DNA from: an uncultured Muribaculaceae bacterium
GTDB lineage: Bacteria > Bacteroidota > Bacteroidia > Bacteroidales > Muribaculaceae
NCBI GenBank assembly: GCA_947173755.1
Contig: CAMWGM010000137.1
Coordinates: forward strand, 1-5,054
DNA: 5,054 nt
Direction of reading: 5' to 3'
The position numbers and the translations under genes were made by a program. The notes beneath the pieces were generated by a model. That model did not search any database and was not told where the DNA came from. It saw only the letters and a list, made by a program, of their open reading frames with translations. Below, one piece after another: positions 1 to 5,054 of the stretch; the stretch's first letter is position 1, and each line of letters starts with the position of its first letter.

Positions 1-23
1 GCATCGGAGAACCGATGCTTTTT
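1..23 (+). terminator. Rho-independent terminator of an upstream rightward gene
   Basis: A perfect 7-bp stem, GCATCGG (1-7) with CCGATGC (12-18), closes an AGAA loop and is followed at once by five T residues (19-23). This is the classic intrinsic terminator layout for rightward transcription, so a gene on the + strand must end just left of the window. In many Bacteroidota the gene before gldE is ssb, but that is recall about the family and is not visible here. The hairpin could also stop leftward transcripts if A residues lie just outside the window. Confidence 0.85.
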
Positions 24-433
24 GCCGACCTGAGGCCGGAGGATGCCATAAGAACTTAATTGTCGCAGATGGCTGATGTCATAGCGAGCGGGCTGACAGA
101 TGCGTCTCCTAACGTCGGGAGGGAATTTGGAAAGAGCGGAAGGTAAGAAGCGTACGGAGGAGGGGATGAGACGATTCCTTGAGCCTGGTTTTTCGGATGG
201 GGGTGGAACTATGTAAGTATTTTTATTTCTCTCTACACTGCCCCTCGCTTTTTCAGTGCGTGGGAGCAACGGCAAACTGATCGGGGAGCGCAGATGCGGC
301 GCCATCCTCTGACGTGCGGGGCATCATCGCCTGTCATTTGCGCCACAAATGTAAGTAAATATTCCTTACGTTCCAAATAATTTAGAAAAAATCATGCCGC
401 CACGGGGGTCAAAAAGTCGGTTTTGTCCATTTT
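24..433. other. Intergenic region with no supported gene
   Basis: About 410 bases lie between the terminator and the gldE promoter. I find no tRNA and no signatures I recognise for RNase P RNA, tmRNA, SRP RNA or common riboswitches. Only short open frames exist: 38 codons at 100-216 (+), 28 codons at 294-380 (+) and 34 codons at 233-337 (-). None has the residue composition of the neighbouring proteins or a family I know. The right part (about 345-433) is AT-rich and carries a leftward promoter. A 9-nt sequence, ATGTAAGTA, occurs at 211-219 and again at 349-357, the second copy overlapping the leftward -7 box; this may be chance. An untranslated RNA on the - strand is possible but unproven. 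Confidence 0.6.
346..377 (-). promoter_or_regulatory. Leftward Bacteroides-type promoter
   Basis: Read on the - strand, TTTG (377-374) is followed after 20 bp by TACATTTG (353-346). This exactly matches the primary sigma factor consensus of Bacteroidota, a -33 TTTG, 19-21 bp, then a -7 TAnnTTTG. Transcription would start near 339 and run left toward 1. The spacer contains an imperfect inverted repeat, GTAAG (351-355) with CTTAC (365-369), that could serve as an operator. The match is by eye only. AT-rich intergenic DNA can give such matches by chance, and no clear gene lies downstream. Confidence 0.45.
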
Positions 434-465
434 TTTGCACTTATGCCTAAAAATGATTATTTTTG
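434..465 (+). promoter_or_regulatory. Promoter of the gldE operon
   Basis: TTTG at 434-437 and TATTTTTG at 458-465 are separated by 20 bp. Both boxes and the spacing fit the Bacteroidota consensus TTTG-N19-21-TAnnTTTG with no mismatch. The start of transcription would fall near 472, leaving a leader of about 57 nt before the gldE start at 529. It is the only good rightward promoter I find between the upstream terminator and gldE, and no comparable one stands out inside the four-gene cluster, so it probably drives the whole set. Confidence 0.7.
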
Positions 466-528
466 CAGAAGTTTGGCTGACGCGTCCCGCAGGGAGGTCG
501 GCCGACGCCTTAATTAAGTGTAACCTAA
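466..528 (+). promoter_or_regulatory. 5' leader of gldE with short palindromes
   Basis: The probable untranslated leader is GC-rich on its left and AT-rich next to the start codon. It contains a perfect 10-bp palindrome GTCGGCCGAC (497-506), a small hairpin TCCC/GGGA (485-488 and 492-495), a near-direct repeat GGCTGACGC (475-483) / GGCCGACGC (500-508), and TTAATTAA (510-517). There is no purine-rich Shine-Dalgarno site before the ATG, as is usual in Bacteroidota, where A/T-rich unstructured upstream sequence favours initiation. No known riboswitch is recognised, and a regulatory role for these elements is speculation. Confidence 0.3.
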
Positions 529-1845
529 ATGGATATAGACCCTTTACCAGCGATGGACGGGACACAGGTGGTGTCGCTGCTTGTGGCTCTCGTCGCTCTC
601 TTTATCTCCGGCTTTGTCTCGGGGAGCGAAATCTCATTCTTTTCCTTGACTCCGGTGCAGCGCGAGCACCTCGACGACACTCCCGCAGGGCGTGCCGTGG
701 CGGCTCTGCTCGACAAGGCCGATCTGCTGCTGGCCACGATACTCATCGCCAACAATCTGGTGAACGTCACCATAGTGGTGCTCTGCAACTTCGCCCTCGG
801 CCCCATCTTCGCCGGCATGAGCCCCCTGCTCAGTTTCATCCTGCAGACGGTCATCCTCACGTTCCTCATCCTTCTGTTCGGCGAGATCCTTCCCAAACTT
901 ATAGCCAATTCCAACACTCTCCGCTGGGCCGAAATGGCCGCCGGACCGATCGGGCTTATGGTGAAACTGTTCCGTCCGCTCTCGGCGGTGCTCGTGAAGA
1001 GCACCGGCATAGTCAACCATGTCGTGACGAAAAAGGATTCCACCGTGACAGCCGACGACCTGACTCAGGCTCTCGAGATCACCGACCTCGACCCTAACGC
1101 GACCGACAAGGACATGCTCGAGGGGATCCTGAAGTTCGGCGACACGACAGCCTCTGAGGTGATGACGCCGCGCGTCGACGTGACCGGTCTCGACATCGAC
1201 CTCGATTTCCGTGAGGTGATGAAGATCGTGATCGAAAGCGGCTTTGCCCGCCTGCCGGTCTACGACCAGACGATGGACTCGATCAAAGGCGTGCTCTATT
1301 CGCGCGACCTTCTGCCATATGTCGGAGCCGACACTCCCGCTACTTTCGACTGGCGCACCCTGATGCGCGAGCCCTACTTCGTGCCCGAGTCGAGAATGAT
1401 AGACGATCTGATGGAGGATTTCCGCAAGCGGCGCGTCCATCTGGCCATCGTGATCGACGAGTTCGGAGGCACGCAGGGCATAGTCACCCTCGAGGATGTC
1501 CTCGAGGAGATCGTGGGCGATATCGACGACGAGTATGACGACGAGGCAAAGACCTACCGCCGCCTCCCCGACGGGACATATATCTTCGAAGGAAAGACTC
1601 TGCTCAACGATTTCTTCCGCATCACCGATCAGGAGGAGGCAGACTATGAGGCGGTCACCGAGGACTGCGAGACCCTGGCGGGAATGCTGCTCGCCATCAA
1701 GGGTGACTTCCCGAAGGAGAAGGAGTCGATCGTCTACGGACGGTGCCGCTTCCTGGTGCTCTCGGTGCGCAACCACCGCATAGTCAATGTGCGCGTCAAG
1801 GTAATGCCGACCTTACAGACCGACCAAAACTCATCGCCGACATGA
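529..1845 (+). CDS. gldE: GldE, DUF21/CBS-pair/CorC_HlyC membrane protein
   Basis: The 438-residue product is a cytoplasmic-membrane protein of the CorC/TlyC-like (CNNM) superfamily, in the Bacteroidota group named GldE. Hydrophobic segments at about 12-34, 66-90 and 97-122, perhaps also 138-158, make up the DUF21 membrane domain. That domain contains the conserved SGSEISFFSL (31-40), ANNLVNV (75-80 region) and GEILPK (118-123). A CBS pair follows (about 208-330), with VMTPR (211-215) and the signature IDEFGGTQGIVTLEDVLEEI (309-328). A CorC_HlyC domain ends the protein (about 345-425). Relatives include Mg2+/Co2+ transport or efflux proteins, and in Flavobacterium GldE is tied to gliding. The transported ion, if any, is unknown. 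The length is normal for the family and the frame is intact. I chose the ATG at 529 over Met9 (553) because it follows the promoter and an AT-rich leader. The stop codon overlaps the gldD start as ATGA. The gldE assignment rests on architecture plus the adjacent gldD. Confidence 0.92.
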   Translation: MDIDPLPAMDGTQVVSLLVALVALFISGFVSGSEISFFSLTPVQREHLDDTPAGRAVAALLDKADLLLATILIANNLVNVTIVVLCNFALGPIFAGMSPLLSFILQTVILTFLILLFGEILPKLIANSNTLRWAEMAAGPIGLMVKLFRPLSAVLVKSTGIVNHVVTKKDSTVTADDLTQALEITDLDPNATDKDMLEGILKFGDTTASEVMTPRVDVTGLDIDLDFREVMKIVIESGFARLPVYDQTMDSIKGVLYSRDLLPYVGADTPATFDWRTLMREPYFVPESRMIDDLMEDFRKRRVHLAIVIDEFGGTQGIVTLEDVLEEIVGDIDDEYDDEAKTYRRLPDGTYIFEGKTLLNDFFRITDQEEADYEAVTEDCETLAGMLLAIKGDFPKEKESIVYGRCRFLVLSVRNHRIVNVRVKVMPTLQTDQNSSPT

Positions 1846-2420
1846 GACTCCTGCCGACCCTCTTAGCCTGTGCCGCCCTGGCCTGCGCGACATGCGGCTG
1901 CCGCGACAACCGCCGCTCAGCCACCCCTCTGCCCGAAGGATATCCCCGCATCGAGACCCCTGACGCTTCCTATGTCGAGGTCGACTCGCTCCCGGTCCGC
2001 CTGATGGTGAACAAGGCCGTCACTCCGCGCGTCAACCATGCCCGCGGAGCCGTGTGGATCGACCTGATCTATCCCTCCTTCTCTCCTTCGGCGGTCTACC
2101 TGACCCTTTCGGAGATGCGTCCCGACTCGCTCGACGGTGTGCTGCGCGACCTTTCGGTCAAGATGCAGCGCAACACCCAGGGGCAGCAGGGGGAACTGAC
2201 CACCCTGACGAGCGAAGGGGGATGGGATTGCCGCATGATCGTCACCCCGTCGGCTCCGGTGTGCCCGGTGCAGATCCTGGCCATCGCCCCCGACTCGACC
2301 GCCACCCTCTTCGGCACCCTCTATCTCAACCGTCCATTCGAAACCACCAACGACTCCATCCGCCCGGTCATCGACACTGTCGAGCGCGACCTCACCGAGA
2401 TGCTCAAATGCCTCAAGTGA
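1842..2420 (+). CDS. gldD: GldD, gliding-motility-type lipoprotein
   Basis: The 192-residue product is a small envelope lipoprotein matching the GldD family. Family-like stretches are PLPEGYPRIETP (29-40), WIDLIYPSFSPSAVYLTLSE (72-91) and LYLNRPFETTNDSIRPV (160-176), the last fitting the usual C-terminal pattern of hydrophobic strand, asparagine/proline, then DSI-PV. A signal peptide with hydrophobic core (3-17) ends in TCGC, giving Cys20 as the likely lipidated residue. The lipobox is atypical, with Thr at -3 and Cys at -2, and Cys10, Cys15 and Cys18 lie nearby. Residues after Cys20 (RDNRR) do not resemble the acidic surface-export signal of Bacteroides lipoproteins, so a periplasm-facing location is more likely. 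The open frame extends upstream to 1743, but the ATG at 1842 is preferred because it gives the signal peptide and a 4-nt translational-coupling overlap with gldE. GldD is needed for gliding in Flavobacterium johnsoniae; its role in non-gliding Bacteroidales is not established. Confidence 0.88.
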   Translation: MRLLPTLLACAALACATCGCRDNRRSATPLPEGYPRIETPDASYVEVDSLPVRLMVNKAVTPRVNHARGAVWIDLIYPSFSPSAVYLTLSEMRPDSLDGVLRDLSVKMQRNTQGQQGELTTLTSEGGWDCRMIVTPSAPVCPVQILAIAPDSTATLFGTLYLNRPFETTNDSIRPVIDTVERDLTEMLKCLK

Positions 2421-2962
2421 CTCTCTTCTCATCGGCCATGCTGCCCGAAGGGGTCAGCGTCAGTTCGGTGGAGATAGATGGACGGCCACACACCTCATCC
2501 CGCCGCGAGGCTGAGCGCGCAGCCGTGAGGCTGCTCATTGCCGACGCCTTCGGCCCGAACGCCCGACTGGAGCATGATGCCGACGGCTCACCACGCATCG
2601 AGGGGATCCCGGCGCCACCATTCATCAGTATCAGCCACAGCATCGACCGCGCATGGCTCGCGGTCAGTCGCGACATGCCTGTCGGTATCGATGCAGAGAC
2701 TCCCCGCGCCCAACTTATCAGGGTGGCACACCGGTTTCTCACTCCGGCGGAGGCAGCCCTGAGCCCCGGGATCGACCTTCTGCTCGCCTACTGGACCGCC
2801 AAAGAAGCCGTATATAAAGTGGCGCGCACGCGGGGGCTCGATCCGAGGCAGATCGAGGTCGATCTCACGGCAGCACGCGCCACCCTGGACGACGGCCGCA
2901 CCTACACCTTAAATTTCCTTGAACGGGGGCTCACTCTTGCGATGCCCTCCATAACCACGTAA
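2408..2962 (+). CDS. 4'-phosphopantetheinyl transferase superfamily protein
   Basis: The 184-residue product should transfer 4'-phosphopantetheine from coenzyme A to a serine of acyl or peptidyl carrier proteins in the cytoplasm. All three family motifs are present: SISHS (74-78), VGIDAE (92-97) and WTAKEAVYK (129-137). Asp95, Glu97 and Glu133 are the expected Mg2+ ligands, with Lys132 and Lys137 in the expected CoA-binding positions. The length lies between AcpS (about 120) and typical Sfp proteins (about 220), as in the shorter Bacteroidota forms. The open frame continues upstream to 2054 inside gldD. I chose the ATG at 2408, which overlaps the gldD end by 13 nt; an ATG at 2438 would remove ten residues and leave the motifs intact. 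No carrier protein or polyketide/peptide synthase gene is nearby, so its target (fatty-acid ACP or another carrier) cannot be told from this window. Confidence 0.9.
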   Translation: MPQVTLFSSAMLPEGVSVSSVEIDGRPHTSSRREAERAAVRLLIADAFGPNARLEHDADGSPRIEGIPAPPFISISHSIDRAWLAVSRDMPVGIDAETPRAQLIRVAHRFLTPAEAALSPGIDLLLAYWTAKEAVYKVARTRGLDPRQIEVDLTAARATLDDGRTYTLNFLERGLTLAMPSITT

Positions 2963-2975
2963 ACAGAATCAGAAT

Positions 2976-4637
2976 ATGAGCACCCGACTCAACATCCTCG
3001 TCACCAACCTCAACATCCAGGTGGAAGCCGAAGGAGGAGAAACCCTCCTCTCGCTCGCCAAACGTCTCAATCTCGGCTTCGAGCCTGTCTGCGCACGTCT
3101 CAACAACCGCACGGTCGACCTCTCGACCCCGCTCTACCGTCCGGCACAGGTGGAATATGTGGCTCCCGACACTACCGACGGCCGCAACTGTCTGATACGC
3201 TCGCTCTGCATGCTGCTCTACCGGGCGGTCAGCCAACTCATGCCGGGCAAACGGCTCGTCATCAATCACAGCGTGGCCCGTGGTTACTATGCCACCCTCC
3301 CGGACACCGAATGCACTCCCGGACTCGTCGGGCAACTCAAAGCGCAGATGAAGGATCTCATCGCTCTCGACATTCCGTTCGAGCGTCACGAGCGCCCCAC
3401 CCCCGAGGTGCTCGAGATCTTCCGCCGCCAGGGATTGTTGAGGAAAGTGAAACTCATCGAGACGCTCCACAATCTCTATACCGTCTATTATACGCTCGAC
3501 GATCTGGCCGACACTTTCCTCGGCCCGCTGGCGCCATCGACAGGCCGTCTGGCCGCATTCGACCTCCACTGCTTCGAGGAGGGGATGCTGCTGCTCGGCG
3601 CCGCTCCCGACGATCCGGCACGCGCGGCCATCCCGGTGCCTCAGCCGAAACTCTTCAACGCTTTCACGGAATATCTGAAGTTCAACAGCATCGTCGGCAT
3701 CAAGACTCTCGGCGACGTCAACGATATCGTGGCCCACGAGGACGAGGCCCGAATGATCAATGTGGCCGAAGCGCTACATGCCAAATATATCGGCGAGATC
3801 GCCGACCGCATCACGCGCCGTTTCCATCAGGGAGGGTCGAGGATCGTGCTTATAGCCGGTCCGTCGTCGTCGGGCAAGACCACTTTCACCAAGCGTCTCG
3901 CCATAAATCTGCTCACCAATCTGATCAAACCGGTCATGATCTCGCTCGACGACTACTTCGTAGACCGCGAGCACACTCCACGCGACGCCGACGGCGATTA
4001 TGACTATGAGTCGCTCCACGCCCTCGATCTAAAACTTTTCAACCGCAATCTGCTCGATCTCCTGGCCGGGCGCGAGGTCGAGTTACCCTACTATAATTTC
4101 GAGACTGGGCAGCGCGAATTCCGCGGCAACCGCATCCGTCTCGCCCCCGACTCGGTGCTACTGATCGAAGGAATCCACGGCCTAAACCCCGAACTGACCG
4201 CCGATATCCCCGAGGATATGAAATATCGCGTCTATGTCTCGGCGCTCACAACCCTCTCGCTCGACGACCACAACTGGGTGTCGACCACCGACAACCGTCT
4301 GCTGCGCCGAATAATCCGCGACTACAAATACCGCGGGACTTCGGCCACGTCGACCATCGCCCGCTGGCCCTCCGTGCGCCGCGGCGAGGAAAAGTGGATC
4401 TTCCCCTATCAGGAAAACGCCGACTCGATGTTCAACTCCTCGCTGCTGTTCGAACTCAGCGTGATGCGCGACGAAGCCGAACGGGTGCTTCGCTCCGTGC
4501 CCCACGACCGTCCCGAGTATGCCGTGGCCTCGCGCCTGATCAACCTGCTCAGTCTCGCCGCCCCCATCTCGTCGCGACTCATCCCCCCGACATCGCTGAT
4601 ACGCGAATTTCTCGGCGGCTCCTCCTTCCGCTACTGA
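2976..4637 (+). CDS. Nucleoside (uridine) kinase-like protein with TGS/ThrRS-like N-terminus
   Basis: The 553-residue product has two parts. Residues 1-65 resemble a TGS-like domain, and about 70-230 resemble the second additional domain of threonyl-tRNA synthetase, including NHSVARGYY (97-105). Residues 270-553 form a uridine kinase/phosphoribulokinase-type P-loop domain. This has the Walker A GPSSSGKT (295-302), SLDDYF (323-328) where uridine kinases have a DSFY/DDYF element, IEGIHGLNP (398-406), and an arginine-rich lid RLLRRIIRDYKYRG (441-454) followed by WPSVRRGEEKWIFPYQENAD (464-483). It probably transfers phosphate from ATP to a nucleoside or similar small molecule, but the substrate of this fusion family has not been inferred here. 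The ThrRS editing motif HxxxH is not intact: His98 is present and Arg102 replaces the second histidine. Full length is normal for the Bacteroidota family. The gene follows the transferase by 13 nt, so it is likely cotranscribed. The C-terminus appears complete. Confidence 0.88.
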   Translation: MSTRLNILVTNLNIQVEAEGGETLLSLAKRLNLGFEPVCARLNNRTVDLSTPLYRPAQVEYVAPDTTDGRNCLIRSLCMLLYRAVSQLMPGKRLVINHSVARGYYATLPDTECTPGLVGQLKAQMKDLIALDIPFERHERPTPEVLEIFRRQGLLRKVKLIETLHNLYTVYYTLDDLADTFLGPLAPSTGRLAAFDLHCFEEGMLLLGAAPDDPARAAIPVPQPKLFNAFTEYLKFNSIVGIKTLGDVNDIVAHEDEARMINVAEALHAKYIGEIADRITRRFHQGGSRIVLIAGPSSSGKTTFTKRLAINLLTNLIKPVMISLDDYFVDREHTPRDADGDYDYESLHALDLKLFNRNLLDLLAGREVELPYYNFETGQREFRGNRIRLAPDSVLLIEGIHGLNPELTADIPEDMKYRVYVSALTTLSLDDHNWVSTTDNRLLRRIIRDYKYRGTSATSTIARWPSVRRGEEKWIFPYQENADSMFNSSLLFELSVMRDEAERVLRSVPHDRPEYAVASRLINLLSLAAPISSRLIPPTSLIREFLGGSSFRY

Positions 4638-4644
4638 CCGCGCC

Positions 4645-4656
4645 CCGCTTAAGCGG
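4645..4656. repeat. Perfect 12-bp palindrome after the kinase gene
   Basis: CCGCTTAAGCGG sits in the 52-nt gap between the kinase stop and the lipoprotein start. As RNA it would form a 4-bp CCGC/GCGG stem with a TTAA loop, followed some ten bases later by ATTTTC, which is too weak and too far off for a convincing intrinsic terminator. It could instead be a protein-binding site. No TAnnTTTG promoter is seen in the gap, so read-through into the next gene is possible. Confidence 0.35.
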
Positions 4657-4689
4657 CCTCATCAATTTTCCTAAACCCACGTTCATCCG

Positions 4690-5054
4690 ATGCTCCGCCA
4701 TCTGACCATCCTCATTGGCCTGCTACTGCTCGCCGGCTGCACTCAAGGCCCGAAATCCGACCCGCGCTTAATGCGGGCCGGATCGCTCGCCGCCGATTCT
4801 CCCCACGAGGCACTCGCCGTGCTCGACTCCGTCTGCCCCGACTCACTCTCGAAGGCTGACCGCTACCGATATGACTTCCTGACGGTAAAAGCTTCCGACA
4901 AGGCATTCGTCACCCACACCTCCGACTCGCTTATCCTCGGAGTGATGGCTTATGCCGAGTCACATCCTTCCGCGATCCCCTATGCCGAGGCTTTATATTA
5001 TGGTGGCCGCGTTTATTCCGATCTTGGCGACTATCCCACCGCGCTCTCCTACTT
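4690..5054 (+). CDS. TPR-type lipoprotein, N-terminal part only
   Basis: The first 121 codons are visible and the gene continues beyond the right edge. Residues 5-14 are strongly hydrophobic and end in the ideal lipobox LAGC, predicting lipidation at Cys17 after Sec export. The mature part begins with a helical stretch typical of Bacteroidota TPR lipoproteins: PHEALAVLDSV (38-48), a DRYRYDFL segment (57-64) and HTSDSLI (76-82). A canonical TPR-like helix pair starts in EALYYGGRVYSDLGDYPTAL (100-119). From family knowledge, many such proteins carry more TPRs, then a membrane segment and a LuxR-like or other helix-turn-helix domain, acting as envelope-linked regulators. Whether this one does cannot be seen. 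It begins 52 nt after the kinase, in the same direction but past a palindrome and with no evident promoter. Membership in the upstream operon is uncertain. Confidence 0.85.
   Translation, partial: MLRHLTILIGLLLLAGCTQGPKSDPRLMRAGSLAADSPHEALAVLDSVCPDSLSKADRYRYDFLTVKASDKAFVTHTSDSLILGVMAYAESHPSAIPYAEALYYGGRVYSDLGDYPTALSY

Noticed and set aside
100..216. 38-codon + strand frame in the intergenic region
   Set aside because: No Bacteroidota promoter fits upstream, the start context is not distinctive, and the peptide is Gly/Arg/Glu-rich from a purine-rich stretch without family resemblance.
181..310. Possible structured RNA resembling 6S, SRP or cobalamin riboswitch
   Set aside because: I looked for the conserved cores on both strands and found none. 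The hairpins present, such as CACTG/CAGTG at 236-240 and 254-258, are short and expected by chance.
294..380. 28-codon + strand frame in the intergenic region
   Set aside because: It runs through the leftward promoter boxes, has no rightward promoter and shows no recognisable features.
423..1097. Open frame of 224 codons on the + strand
   Set aside because: It begins inside the gldE promoter and overlaps gldE in another frame; most of the product is Arg/His/Gly/Ser-rich frameshift-like sequence.
634..1776. Open frame of 380 codons on the - strand
   Set aside because: It lies wholly inside gldE, whose protein has clear domains and motifs. The antisense frame is rich in His, Glu and Val in the pattern expected from the complement of GC-rich codons and shows no family.
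2931..3737. Open frame of 268 codons on the - strand
   Set aside because: It is antisense to the N-terminal half of the kinase gene, with the same His/Glu/Val-rich shadow composition and no recognisable domain.
3311..4003. Open frame of 230 codons on the + strand
   Set aside because: It is an off-frame reading of the kinase gene with an Arg/Ser-rich composition typical of frame shadows.

Overview
This window looks like chromosomal DNA of a gut-type Bacteroidales bacterium, possibly Muribaculaceae or a relative with a GC-rich genome. Three things point there. The genes include the Bacteroidota-specific pair gldE and gldD and the Bacteroidota form of a TGS-like/uridine-kinase fusion protein. 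The main promoter fits the Bacteroides consensus (TTTG, about 20 bp, TAnnTTTG). The genes lack Shine-Dalgarno sites. The family-level placement is inference from protein style and base composition.

Layout. Positions 1-23 are a clean rho-independent terminator for a rightward gene ending just outside the window. Positions 24-433 hold no gene I can support. They do contain a leftward Bacteroides-type promoter (346-377) in an AT-rich patch. A rightward promoter (434-465) follows, then a GC-rich leader of about 60 nt, and then a tight rightward gene cluster. The cluster is gldE (529-1845; DUF21/CBS/CorC membrane protein), gldD (1842-2420; lipoprotein), a 4'-phosphopantetheinyl transferase (2408-2962) and a 553-residue nucleoside kinase-like protein (2976-4637). 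The first three overlap by 4 and 13 nt, and the fourth follows after 13 nt, so a single transcript is very likely. After a 52-nt gap with a short palindrome, a TPR-type lipoprotein gene starts at 4690 and runs off the right edge.

How they fit together. GldE and GldD belong to the set first defined by gliding motility in Flavobacterium, but they also occur in Bacteroidales not known to glide, so their role here is probably an envelope function that is still unclear. The phosphopantetheinyl transferase activates carrier proteins, and the kinase probably phosphorylates a nucleoside or a similar small molecule. Their linkage to gldDE looks like a conserved housekeeping cluster rather than one pathway. 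I see no mobile element, CRISPR array, tRNA or rRNA, and no clear new system. The least explained part is the leftward promoter and whatever it transcribes across 1-338.
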